A stretch of 64,000 bases of DNA from assembly GCA_905250025.1 (NCBI GenBank), contig CAJNOJ010000391.1:1-64000 (forward strand). Reading direction: 5' to 3'. Source of the stretch: Adineta ricciae (lineage: Eukaryota; Rotifera; Eurotatoria; Adinetida; Adinetidae). Below are positions 22,630-34,180 of the stretch, in pieces (positions within the stretch are counted from its first letter, which is position 1; each line of letters begins with the position of its first letter). The notes beneath the pieces were generated by a model. It was not told the DNA's origin, made no database searches, and saw nothing but the letters and a program-made list of their open reading frames with translations. The position numbers and the translations under genes are program-made.

Positions 22630-23839
22630 CTTTTGCTAATAAAGCTATTGTTGGACAAGCTCCTAATACTCTTTTGTGAATACAAATAACGCAATTTAGT
22701 GTTAATGAAAACACAAAACAAATATTAATTTGGTTTAGGGCATGTCCACGTAAAATGGCACTTCTCTGATCAAGCTTCAAAATTTTCTTTGTCGATAACA
22801 ACACTTCTAATTAGTACTTTAGGTGCAGTTGTTAATGCTGATTAGGAATCTGACATTTATTTTTCTGAAACATGAGTTTTTTGTTTAAGAAATAAGATAT
22901 TCAACTTGTTGAAAATCGTATATTCAATGTTCTTCTCAGAAAATTTCTCTAGAACATGTTCCTAGACATCCCATTCGACGCAGAATTTCATTCTCTACAA
23001 AATGAGGTATTTAGTTCTAGTTTTTGTGATCTGAAGAGATTTCTGAACTCCAATCAAGTTCACGACTTGTTGCCCATAGTACCACCTTCCACGTAGGTAT
23101 ATCGATCTCATTCTTGGGTAGAAATCTTAACAATACAAAGAAGACTAACATTTTAAAAAAATCATGTCATTTTAAGTGCTTGAAAGGTTCGAAAAACGAT
23201 CAGCAAAAAACTGTGTCACAGCGTTATGTTTGTATTTCTCATTGTTTCTGCGAAAGGGGACAGTGGAAAGAAAATCTTTTTTAGTATGAAAAAGCTCATT
23301 GAAAGCTCTACAAAAGAAACGTCTCTGATATTTAATTTGAACGATATCTTTCGACAAAATTGACGAGGGAAATGACGCACTGCAAGTTTGAGGTCCTTTT
23401 ATGTCACGCCGTTACGCGACCCTAAAACTATTGCAAAGACACGAAACTTAAATCTAAACCATTGACTTTTCTATTACTGATAGAGGCTAAAGAGTTGCAT
23501 CTAATAGCGTATAAATAAGTTCCCTAACTTTTGTAGTTTTCGAGAAAATGGGAAAGCAATCTGTCAAAATGTCACAACGTTACGTTTGGACAAGCCCTCT
23601 AGTGGAAATTCTAATCAAACTAAAACTAATATTCTTATTACTATATATTCATATTCATTGTTTATAACAGACGCTGATGATATTTTTATTGATTAGGGTT
23701 AATCGTATGGTCGAGTTGATAAATCGATTTTAAAAAATAATTTTCTTGTCAATGTTATGAAGGTTGATCAAAATAATTCTTTATATTGTTCAATGTGAGA
23801 GAAACATATAATAGTGAAAAGATGGTTAAATGATAAAAT
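22630..23839. other. Unassigned AT-rich DNA
   Basis: No supported gene. A short conserved-looking minus frame near 22640-22800 contains RGHALNQINICF but has no recognisable domain. A loose motif, tgtcac-xx-cgtta, occurs near 23214, 23402 and 23571, perhaps from a decayed repeat. Confidence 0.4.
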
Positions 23840-24017
23840 AATGACAACAATAATTGTTGCTGGAAATGGTATTATCGGTTCTGGTCCATATCAGCTTTCT
23901 ACTCTTGCAGGAATCTTTGTTGATATGAATTCTGATTTATATGTAGCAGATACTTACAATCATCGTATTCAGTTATTTGAATTAGGAAAATCAAATGGAA
24001 TGACAAAAGCGAGGCAT
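23840..24017 (+). pseudogene. NHL-repeat protein fragment
   Basis: The frame reads IIVAGNGIIGSGPYQLSTL then GIFVDMNSDLYVADTYNHRI, a typical NHL beta-propeller blade pair of the kind abundant in bdelloids. Only about 60 residues remain; the frame then enters transposon-like sequence at about 24018. A gene fragment cut by an insertion. Confidence 0.7.
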
Positions 24018-24450
24018 GGTAGTGGCGTAACCAGGGCTGGGCTAGGCCGGGCGTCGTATGGCCACCGAAAAAAATAAAAAATTTGATAAATTTGTTAAGA
24101 CATTTCTTTTTTCTTTATATTCCAAAGCTCAAAACAAAGAGATAGTGGTACCTGAGTACTTAAGCCTTAACACGCTGACAAGTAACGAAAATGAATCGCT
24201 GTTCGCTTTTCGTTTCTATCTACATGATAGATAAAAAGAAAAATCATTAGTTATTCTATAAATAGCGAAATAGAAACAGCTTCATCTGGTTTCTCAATGG
24301 AGAATAGTCCGACAAAGCGCAAATCAGCAACCATTCAGTCTATATTTTGTTCAGAGACTACAAAAAAAACGAAAGAATCCAACGCTTCTTTAGGGGCGCG
24401 AAAATCGCTGATTACTCAGATATTACAGATTAAGTTCCCCTCCTACTAAA
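24018..24450 (+). mobile_element. hAT-type element 5' remnant
   Basis: Starts with GTGGCGTAACCAGGGC-like sequence resembling termini of hAT elements that carry TTF-type zinc fingers. About 280 bp in, an ATG at 24298 opens a short basic N-terminus (MENSPTKRKSATIQSIFCSE...) of the type preceding those fingers, ending at a stop after 50 residues. No transposase core follows. Assignment rests on these two weak signals. Confidence 0.4.
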
Positions 24451-24599
24451 CAACTTATCTCGAATTAGGGATATGCAAATTGATTGAAGTTCTCAGGGAT
24501 GTTGGTACTACAGTGAAGAAGTTATGATAAAAATTTCAGCTCTGTACCATGTCCTTGAAGGGAGATATTGATTGAACAAGAGTGAAAAAAGAGTCTATC

Positions 24600-24925
24600 T
24601 GGGGACGCAAATTCGTCGATTCCGACTCATGCTATAATCTTAAGTTTTTTTTGTTAGAAAGAGCATATCAAGATGCAGAGGATGATGAAAGCCGTTTTTA
24701 AAAATCGTACTGTTTATGTGAAATAAAAAAGTAACAAACTAAATAACGTCAAAATATCCTGTGAAAAAGGGCATCTATCCATACGAGCAATTTCATAAAA
24801 ATCAAAACAGAGGTTCCTTTGGAAAAAGCCTCTCATCATCCTCTGCACCTTGACATGCTCTTTTTAACAAAAAAATATTTAAAGATGTAGTCTCAGTCAG
24901 GCTCGAGAAATCTTGGAACCCAGAT
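24600..24925. repeat. Imperfect inverted repeat with about 120-bp loop
   Basis: The left arm (about 24600-24700, core gcagaggatgatga at 24675) and the right arm (about 24821-24925, core tcatcatcctctgc) are reverse complements with scattered mismatches over about 100 bp. Possibly a decayed foldback element or a head-to-head repeat pair. Confidence 0.6.
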
Positions 24926-26774
24926 AAAAAAAACATTTCCCGTTTTACCTGAAAAGCATATCTTTTTTCATCAAAATCACAAAAAATATTGCCCAAAACT
25001 AGGACACTAAATCAAAACTCATGCTGTTGCTGAAAGAGTGAAAGGCGGGCTATCTTCCCATGCATTTATTTGTATTTTGAATTTTTTTACAAAAACCGAC
25101 CTCTTGATCTTGGAGTGGGGAGACGAAGCTTAAAACGTTATACTGTATAACTAAACAACAGTACTAGCATACAAAAATTGAAGGAAACACTTTTAAATGC
25201 TAAATTCAGAACTGTGCGTACGACCGGTACATGCTCAGAAAATGAACGCCGTTTTCTACTCCCTTCAGTTTTTAGATTTTACTTTTTGCACATTGAAACA
25301 GAAAAAACTTCCATGTTGAGAAGTACGGGCCGAATCCAGTAGGTGAATTCATCCGATTTTCTCAGGTATAGAAAGGAAGTGAGCAAAACTGGCCACAGAA
25401 TCCGTTCAAAGGATTCGTGCTTTCCTTTTCGGTCGATTTCTGATGTCTTCCTGCAGGAATGATACGGTTCTTTATTACATACAAATAGTAAAGAATGTCT
25501 ATGATGAATATAAAAAATTATGGCATTCATGTCAATATGGTTTACTTTTGTTTTTAATTTACATGGACGAGAATTTCTAAATTTCGTTTCAAATTGAGAT
25601 AAATCGCTAATTCGATTCAAGTATTAAACTTCTTCTTCGAGTACTCTAGCTTTAAACTATTCAAATATCAAACCTCATTGTGGCACGCTCATGGCGCACC
25701 CTTATGTTGCACCCTCAAATTTAATAGATGAATAGTTTAAAACTCGAATTGGCTTTTCGACTAATACACCTATGCAAGAAGGATAGTGTAATGATATTGT
25801 GACATTTTGTAATGTAACCCATCGGATGCTCATATCACCTCAAAAGTATTAATAATTTCTACGTACTAGATACAGTCAATTATAAAGAAATATATAGCTA
25901 ATATTTTTTTATCCACACAGGAAAGAAAAAAATATAGCAGGATTTTGTCAGAAATCTAACGGGTGTCCCATAATGAATTATACTGTTTGTATTTTTAACA
26001 TTTCTCGTCTATTATCCCTATGATTAAAACACTTTTTGTCGAATGATAGTCCTTGAAATTCTCTACAAAACTTTATATTACTAGAACCAAAAAGCTGTTT
26101 TTGTTCTATTTGAAAAATTATGAAATGTAATGACATATAAAAAACCCGCACAACATAGCGAGTTGGGCATAATGAATGATCGCGCTTTGCGTTCCATTTT
26201 TTATCATTTACTTTGCATTATCCGAAAAACAGAATATATCAAAAGATGCAGCATGAAAGCGCCCAGGTTTACAAATTCGACAACGAATCCGGTCATCCTA
26301 CATAATCCTGCTGGATTCCCCATGACGAATTTGCATTAGATTCCGTCGGGAAAAGCCAGCGAACGCTGCAAATTTTATAAGCGTTATTTCTAGCTATATT
26401 GTATGACGGTCCAAAGCGTACTCATCGGATCCGTCTGTCGGAACCCGAAACGATTTCGTCATCAGGATCCGAGTATAGGATTGGTGAACCTGGATGTCTA
26501 CAATTTATAAAGAACAAATTATAAAAAGAGCAAATAAGTAAAAAAACTTTAACTTGTACCAGAAAGGTATGTCATTTTCGCACAGTCGAAATTTAATGGC
26601 TTAATACTTTGTCTATTTCGAAAGAAAAAATTACAAATATTATAGACTAGGCGGTCTTATTTCAGAGGGCTTAACGATTTCCTAATATTCCACTATATCG
26701 ATCGATTTCTCACAGATAGTGCTCACCTATACAATTTCACAACAATCACCTACCCAAACAACACAAGATTCCAC
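24926..26774. other. Unassigned AT-rich DNA
   Basis: No supported gene. The ORFs at 25279-25620 (-) and 26130-26339 (+) show no domain and no splice context. Confidence 0.45.
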
Positions 26775-27030
26775 CGGATATAGCATACTGACTGCAGATA
26801 TCGCTTGTTTCAGCAACAGAAACCGGTTCAAATCGTTGAGCGATTTCTGACAGAAACTGTTTTCTCCAGCAGATATTTCCTCTGTCATGTCAGATATTTC
26901 TCTCTACAACACACGACTCAAGCGGATATCGCCTACTGGCTGCAGATATCGCTTGTTTCAGCAACAGAAACCGGTTCAAATCGTTGAGCGATTTCTGACA
27001 GAAACTGTTTTCTCCAGCAGATATTGGCTA
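26775..27030. repeat. Direct repeat (148-bp spacing) at the left edge of the KDZ element
   Basis: Two near-identical copies of about 100 bp (about 26775-26878 and 26923-27026). Each contains cggatat, ctgcagatatcgcttgtttc and gcgatttctgacagaaactg. The gatttctgacagaaa core is palindromic and also occurs at about 34122 and 34161 beyond the other end of the three-gene block. Confidence 0.8.
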
Positions 27031-27223
27031 ATGACTACAGATAATTTTGTGTTTATCGAAAGGGTTTGACAAAGGATGCTCGTTAACGCTGAGGGGTAGT
27101 TTTGGTGGGGCCATATCGGGTTAATTGATGGCGAAATTTTTGTTGATTCTATATTTTGCTAGTTCTTGAAGATATGCGCAGTTCTATCAGTTTCATAGGA
27201 ACATGTTCACGTGAAGAAGAAAG

Positions 27224-29624
27224 TTATTTTCGCCATCGTTTTGCGTTGCGTCGGTAGTTGGAAAGTTTTATGCGTTGAATTTTCTGAGCATCCTCGCGTA
27301 TCGTGTTCGCGATAACAGTCCAGGGGTTGTGGAAAAGAGATGGAGTTGTTTCTGGAGGAAGTAGTGGGGGATCGCGTTTCGAAGATAGTTCATCTGGTTT
27401 GTGACATACAGTGGTATCGTTGGAAAGGACGTTATCTGATGATTTGGACGTTGTCGGTGCCTAGAAAAAATTTTACTCAAGAACTGCTATAAATTGTAGA
27501 AGATGAATACAAGCGCCATCGCGGGATTAAGATGTTGTGCAGGCATTTGGTGAACTAAATCGAGATGATCGGTTCTATTTTTAATCTTCATGTCTGACAG
27601 AGTTGTTGAATCGGCTACGTGGGCAAGACAGATATTCTTCACTTGTGGAATTTTCGAAATCTAAGGAAAATATGGATAAATGAAGAACACGAGTTATGAA
27701 CAAATATTCACGATCTCGAAAGTTCGAGTTGGTCGCACATTTTTTCGTTCAAGATTTTTATTGTGGAATAAGATTAGCATAAACGATGCACTTCTTCTCC
27801 ATCCAAGACAACTTAGGATATTCGCGTAACCTTTCAGCCAAGAAAATAACTGTTCGGCTGCTTCCGTATTGACACCGTCGAGCACTAAAATAGAGGGTAT
27901 TTTTCGGAGGATGTCAAAATATAAATAACGCTACATCGATTGTTGTCTGGATTCATGTTCTTTCGACACCAGCGCCCCACGTGGTTTTTGAAGTGAACGC
28001 GATCTATACTGAACGGCGTCCGCTTCAGAACCATCGATGCTGGAGTCACAGCCAGATCAACGTCAAAATGATTCTGAAGATACTCTGCCAGATGACAGCC
28101 ATCATCGTACACAACAGTTGGTGGGAAACAGCCATCGGATGCTAAATAAAAAGTAAAACAGTAATCGTCATTTCCGTTAAACTTTTATGTATATGTTTTG
28201 GTAAGAACAATTTCCAGTATGTAATGCCCTAAGAAACTGTGTTGCGTACCTCGAATGGTGGAGAATAAAAGCGACAAAATTTCACGAAGTGTTTCGCAGC
28301 GAAATAATTCACTAAATGTCACAATGATCTTGCAGTTTGTCACACCTGCAATGAGTCCAAAGGATCGACTACACCGATTCACGTATGCGTCCGGCTTCGA
28401 TTTCCGTGTACGACAACTTGTTGCATCCAAACCAATGTGACTACGCCGACGCCATTTCTGTCGATAAGTACTTAACGAGCTATGCTGTTTATTTTGGCCG
28501 ATCGATGATGAAGATAAATCGTCAACCAAATGTTGATCCTGATGTAATTCACAGTATTGCGAACCGCGAATGGGCGTGCGACAGCATCCAATCTTCAAGG
28601 AATCAAATTCTTCAGTACTCACCATCACCTGCTTCGCTCGGCACACTCTTCGTCGACACTTCTGATGACCATCCATGACAATGCAACGGCAACAGTCGAT
28701 ACCACAGGCACCCATCAATGACGCATGATTTGACCATAAGTAAACAAACGATACGAGCCGATCCGGTATTGTGTCCCACGCCCACTGATCAAAAGCACCA
28801 ATCGATGATGGAACATTCACTACTGTGTTCCCAACACAAAGATCAAATTGAATCGTTTTATACTTCATAAATGCTAATGACAATCGCAACTGCCAACTGT
28901 TTCGCTTTTCTGCGCTGCCAGAATTGAAAGCTTCGAGATTCCAGCCATCAACGGCTTTATTCCATGAGCTGGGTGATCCCAATAGCTGGCAAGTATATCC
29001 TTCGATTAACGCACGTTCAAAAGCGTGTCGGCCGCCCAAATAAACGAAGTCACCACTGTTCAGACTATCTGATGTCCATGTGTCTAAGCTGCCCTGACGA
29101 ATAAAGTTTGGGTAAATAGATATCGGTGGTTCCTTGGTATGACTCGTTTGATTATGAGAGCATGTCACTGAAAATACACGCGCTAAAATAATAAACAACC
29201 ATTAAACGAAAGCCATACCATCAAACAACATACTTTCAATCATCCGCCCTTTTAAACAATACATCTTTACTAGTTGTACAGACGCAGCAATCAGATGAAG
29301 ATTATTTCCACATACAGGACAATCAGATCTGAATGGATCGAGTTGTTGAACAGCAATTTCATTCAAAGGAAAATTGTGATTAAATGAAAGTGATCGATTA
29401 CGATCAAAGAACGTTAGAGTATGCTGCACAATGTTTACTGGTTGATTTGTTTTAAATGTGCTGTTGAAAAGAAAAGTAATTCGTTCGAGACGGTTTGGAT
29501 CGTACCGAGACCATTTGCTTCCAATATTCAAAAGAAATCCAAGCTCGTTCGGACGGAATAAACGTAAGAAATACACTATTTGTTTAATCTCCTGATCAGT
29601 ACAATGATAATTTGTCTCACTCAT
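27224..29624 (-). CDS. KDZ-type transposase with CxC5/CxC6-like cysteine clusters
   Basis: Six exons join in frame: 29624-29219, 29167-28250, 28141-27935, 27884-27712, 27660-27511 and 27460-27224, giving 696 aa; introns are 45-108 nt apart from exact GT-AG borders. An N-terminal cluster (CPVCGNNLHL, later YPNFIRQG) resembles CxC5. The middle has DGHQKCRRRVC and GCCRTPIRGSQYCELH, resembling CxC6. The core has VVYDDGCHLAEYL (catalytic Asp region) and LDGVNTEAAEQLFSWLKGYA (Glu region), matching Kyakuja-Dileera-Zisupton transposases, which cut DNA at element ends using an RNase H-like fold. All splice joins keep frame and no stop interrupts it, so the gene looks intact. It follows gene 29731-30661 by 107 nt and could even be spliced to it through a weak donor. 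Confidence 0.65.
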
Positions 29625-29730
29625 ATCTAAGCGAGAAAAATAAAAAAGCAAAGCTGTAATATAGATAAAAATCGCAAATAGAATAGGAAATAATTTTTCT
29701 CGAAGATATAAAGATGAAAATGACGAGAAA

Positions 29731-30661
29731 CTACATAAAACCGCCGAACTCCTTTGGTAATGTATCCCAAAACTTGTTCATTTCTTCGTCTGTCACTTCA
29801 ACCAAAAATATACCATCACATGAATCGTCGTCAACTGTTGACTGAAAATCATCGACTGCTGTATTAGACCATAAGTCCATGGATAACGAAAACTTGCCAG
29901 CCAGCTGAGCCATAGCAGGATCCGCATGGGACGAGAATTCCATATTATCAACTTTAGACGCCTCCGCATCCCGTTCTGAATTAATCCAAAACCGGCGTCG
30001 TTTTGCATCAGGCACCATTTCTTCAAAAATACATGCCGGCGAAATTCGTTTCTGTTACCGAAAAATTCTCAATTTTCCCGTAACGATCAGAGAATCGTAC
30101 CTGGATTATTTTATTTGAACAGCTAGCAACTACCAATTTATTTCCATCAAAAGCGGGCAAATNATATTATCAACTTTAGACGCCTCCGCATCCCGTTCTG
30201 AATTAATCCAAAACCGGCGTCGTTTTGCATCAGGCACCATTTCTTCAAAAATACATGCCGGCGAAATTCGTTTCTGTTACCGAAAAATTCTCAATTTTCC
30301 CGTAACGATCAGAGAATCGTACCTGGATTATTTTATTTGAACAGCTAGCAACTACCAATTTATTTCCATCAAAAGCGGGCAAATTATTGTTATGATTCGT
30401 CAACATATGGTTATAAGTTGATACATCAGTGCAATCATCTGAAAAAAAAATTATAATAAACACGTCTTTTCGAAAAATGACACAAATACCTCGCTTAGCA
30501 ATCATCAACGAATACTTCGTTGGACTTCCGTTCACCGTACTCACATGCTGTGTTAATCGATTCAGATAAGTATTTAATAGTTCCCTTCTTTCAGCAGGCA
30601 CTTCTTCATCAATTAATGTAAAACTCTGGCAAACTCTCTCGCCGACCGCATGAATATCCAT
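29731..30661 (-). CDS. Unrecognised KDZ-element protein, about 202 aa
   Basis: Starts MDIHAVGERVCQSFTLIDEE. Exons 30661-30490, 30438-30323 and 30273 onward; introns of about 50 nt (GTATTTG...TTCAG and GTACGA...AACAG). The last exon crosses the single N at 30163; skipping the duplicated 29942-30163 restores a 203-codon frame ending EEMNKFWDTLPKEFGG. It carries a basic patch (DAKRRRFW) and an acidic C-terminal half. No known domain recognised. Its position between two genes of the element, same strand, tight spacing, suggests an accessory protein of the transposon or the N-terminal part of the transposase. Confidence 0.5.
29942..30384. repeat. Exact 221-bp duplication around a single N (assembly overlap)
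   Basis: 29942-30162 and 30164-30384 appear identical, separated by one N at 30163. The same 221-bp size recurs at 57772 and 59277, arguing for unmerged contig ends. Confidence 0.85.
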
Positions 30662-30978
30662 CAGATAAGATTACGATCGATGGTTCTCTGAAATAAAAAA
30701 ATAAACATCAACAATCTAAACACATTTCTAGACTAAAGAACACAGTAACAGCTTTTCAAGACAACGTTTGTTAGCCATACGCATTTGTTACAGTCCACAA
30801 CACAGCAAAAAACATTGTTATCAAACTACAAGTATCCATGTCATATCACCAACAAAAAATAACAAAAATAATAGAGACAGTCAATGTCCAATTTTCAAAA
30901 AAGATAACACAAAAGAAAATCGCTGATAAAGATAAAACTGGAACAAATAATGAAGAGCAATAATGTCACAAGAATTAC

Positions 30979-33900
30979 TTAACGATAATTTATGTTAGCT
31001 CTTCTGGGACGTAGTTGAGCACCAATCATATCGTGATATATCACTTGATTTTCCTCCATACTGGAAAAGCTATCTAAAAAAACGATTAAGAACTCATCAA
31101 ATGTTTCAAAAAAGAAATTATTGAAATTTTTCGATCAGTATGCTGCTCATGATATTGTTCATGTCACTCCTACTGGAATTGCGTGCTCAACTTTTACATT
31201 CTTCTTTCCTGAATCTCTTCTTTGAACAAGTACCTGTAGACCCATCAGAACTTTTCGACTTCTTTCTACATGATCGACGATCCTCGCTTTTACGCTTTTG
31301 TTTCGTTGTTTTCACTTGAATCGCATCTGCAAACAAATGGTATCAATATTAATGCAAGGTCTAAACATTTTCTTACCACCGACAAAATCTATTGTTGTTC
31401 TCGGCTGGACAATGAATGACTCCGGTAGAGAATCATCGTGGCCAATATCTAGAATAAAACTCTGACACTTAATCAATTGGTTTCATACAAGGACCAAACA
31501 AGATACCATCACTAGTATTCCTAGTCATAACAGGATCGACACTCATTTCGGCCGAAGCAGCAGCAGCATTATGATTTAAAATCAGAGTATCTTCTTCATT
31601 CACATCACTTCCAGCACGACTCGCCCTTTCATTCACCAATGGTATCGACTCTATTTGACTATTTGTCTTCTCGTGGCTTTGTTTCTCATTAGCAGCTTCT
31701 TCAATAATAACCAAATCACTTCCTATTCAGAAAAGAGCAAACAAGAGTCACTCATTTCTCACGACGAACCAAATATACCTGTCGATGATTTCATTTGAAC
31801 TTTATTGTCTACAAAGAATATTCTCCTGCAATACAATAGATATAAAAAGATACTCACGAGGTTTCAAATTGATCAAAGAAGACAAATCCAGTCCTATCGA
31901 TTTATATTCGGGACGATTCAAAACATCGAACACTTCATTTGAAACTTGTCCACACCCTGCGATTTTCACGTTCTTACATTTATCAAGATAATTACTGACG
32001 GTCAGTCGTTCATCGTCGTATAACGAAAGCATTCGTTCTAGATCTTCTGCACAGATATTTCCACCCGGAACCGTCTTGATATAAACAGTTGGTTTGTTAA
32101 ATTTCCCGATGATTCCATTATTTATCGATATAAGTAGTCCTTCATAAACCAACTCAGGTAAAAGAGTTTTATCAACGATCGATGATGCACACTTCAATTT
32201 CCAGTCGATGTAAAGTTCCGATTTGACAAAGATTATCGAATCATGCAGCAAGATATTGACTTTTAAGGGATTACTCTTCTGTAGAAGATTGACAGTACGT
32301 CGATTTGGTTTCTCCCCATTAGAAAAGATGCCATCTCGTCGAGAACTAGAAGTTCGTTCAGAATTCAAAGAAACTGGTGAGAAGAATCTAGATTGACCAC
32401 CCGGCAAAACATTCCAATGGCGCCCATCATCTTTATCGACGTGAAGTAATAATTTATATTGTTCCAGGTTAGCTAAAACAATATCCCTTGCACGATTTGC
32501 GATGCTTTCGTTAACTACGAGATGCTGAACAGTTTCTTTTACAAAGACATAACCATACATTTCCTCGACGATTGATTGAATACGATCAAACATGTGAGAT
32601 TCGCAGCGCCCATTCTCGAATGATCCAAATTCAACTACATATTTCTCTGCAATTTCCATTGCACTTTCGAGTAAACAAAAGAAACCAGCAAACCGATAAA
32701 TGACTTGAGATGTTTTCGCCAAACGTGAGGCTAGATGATCATTGGTCGATTCCGAATTAGCTACAATTAAACAGAGAATGCAAATGCTACCGATAGAAAA
32801 AATCAAATGAGTCAGGTCTTTCACTCACATGCCTTCTTCATATCAAATGTCAAACGTGCTAATTCAACATCAGCATTATCATTGAGTCTCAATTTAACGT
32901 CACTGAGAAATCCACAGATCATACCAAATTGTTCCAAAGACGGATAACGGCTTGAATCAATCTCTGGAAGGCAGTTTTCATTTGCAATTGGATCACCTTC
33001 CAAGGGAAATAAAATAATCCGTTCGAACAGGGCATCAGCCATTTGATGACTCGCAATTCGACCAAGTTGAGAAATAATCAATTCGCCAGTTGAAGCGCCC
33101 TCAAAACATAATCGGAAAGAGTATTCTACTCTGTCTTGTTAGGACCAATAGTCTTTATACTCACAAGCAAGATCAATTTTGAACCTTCAGTATTAATCAA
33201 TTCGTTCTTCAATAAACGTGTAAAGCTACCTGGATCTTCATACAACGTCATCAGCGTTGATCGAAAAGCATCAATTCTAGTCGTTACGCGATCAAGAGGA
33301 CCACTTTGCATCACGTTCCAACTATTCATCGTCGTATCAGCTTCATGTAAACATAACGCTCGAGTACAGGAGTCGAGCTGACTGAGTATTCCGGCTCCGG
33401 TTCCATCATTAAAAATCACTCGTGGCACTGAAAAAACATCGTCCTTGACTTTATTGTTCTCTTACTAAATCTTTGTCATTCTCTTTACCTTTCTTGGACG
33501 TATCTTCATGTTCATTGGATAGTGAGTTCGTGTGCCGAGAAGAAGCGGTCATAAACTTAACAGTATGAAAATTAACACATTGCTTGACTGCCCGTTCTAC
33601 TCGTGAAAGAATGTCCGACTTCCCATAACCTAATAAACGCTAAAAAATATTGAATCAGAAATGGCACCGTTTACCTGATTTACCGATGATAAAATTGTAC
33701 AAGTTCAACGGTACATAAGAGTTACCTCTCCGATGAATAAAAGAATTGCCACAACAAATAGACACTATATTAAGGAGAGAAATACACATGGCGTCAGGAT
33801 GCAATTGCTCATAAGACGCTATGTGGCGAACAAATGTTGCAAAGCCAGGAGAAAACCAAACCTCTGGTTGAAGTTTAATTTGAGTCGACGACCGTAGATT

Positions 33901-34020
33901 TTCCCGAAATCGATCAGTAGGTGACAACATCTGGAATTGTAAATACGTGAAGAACCAAAAATAATGCAGTCGTAGTAGAAAATCAGTCATTGTTTTCGAC
34001 TGTCTATTTAAATGTATCAT
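30979..34020 (-). CDS. DUF3987-like P-loop protein of the KDZ element, 825 aa
   Basis: Ten exons join in frame: 34020-33675, 33629-33489, 33427-33161, 33125-32829, 32760-31858, 31808-31779, 31722-31489, 31448-31377, 31326-31234 and 31073-30979; introns are 35 to 160 nt. Splicing exon 1 to 2 creates a Walker A-like IIGKSGYGKSDIL. Upstream, LYNF preceded by LLNIVSICCGN, and downstream IFNDGTGAGILSQL, LHEADTTM and FEGASTGELI, fit DUF3987-type primase/helicase-associated ATPases known from plasmids, viruses and mobile elements. The C-terminal exons are acidic and then strongly basic (KQKRKSEDRRSCRKKSK), probably a nuclear signal. The start is uncertain: an acceptor lies just before MLSPTDRF. The three-gene minus-strand order suggests a replication or transposition helper. 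Confidence 0.55.
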
Positions 34021-34119
34021 TCCTTTATATTACAAACAATAGCCTAAAATACCCAATCCATATTTAACCAGCCAAAATTGGACAGAACGATTAATGTCTG
34101 GCGAATTCGTATTGTTTTT

Positions 34120-34180
34120 GCGATTTCTGACAGAAATCGCTTCAAAATTGTGGGGGGTCGCGATTTCTGATAGAAATTGA
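34120..34180. repeat. Palindromic motifs at the right edge of the KDZ element
   Basis: gcgatttctgacagaaatcgc (positions about 34119-34139) is a near-perfect palindrome. A second, variant copy gatttctgatagaaat follows at about 34161, and gatatccg lies at about 34180. The same cores occur at 26847 and 26989. Confidence 0.8.

Larger units (their letters stand above)
26775..34180 (-). mobile_element. Candidate KDZ transposon, about 7.4 kb, three genes
   Basis: A KDZ-type transposase, a small unknown protein and a DUF3987-like P-loop protein lie head-to-tail. Both outer flanks carry cgatttctga(c/t)agaaa and cggatatcg (right side read on the minus strand), within about 450 bp of the genes on the left and about 170 bp on the right. 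Subterminal repeats of this kind are typical of large DNA transposons. Exact termini and the target duplication were not resolved. Confidence 0.55.

Noticed and set aside
27268..27480. 70-aa minus ORF as a separate gene
   Set aside because: A different frame of the same DNA, entered through a good acceptor at 27461, continues the KDZ-type transposase to a natural stop at 27224.
28255..28678. Plus-strand ORFs of 61 and 97 aa
   Set aside because: Antisense shadows of the transposase exon with the DGHQKCRRRVC cluster.
29942..30384. True tandem duplication
   Set aside because: The same 221-bp length recurs at two other single-N sites, so an assembly overlap explains all three.
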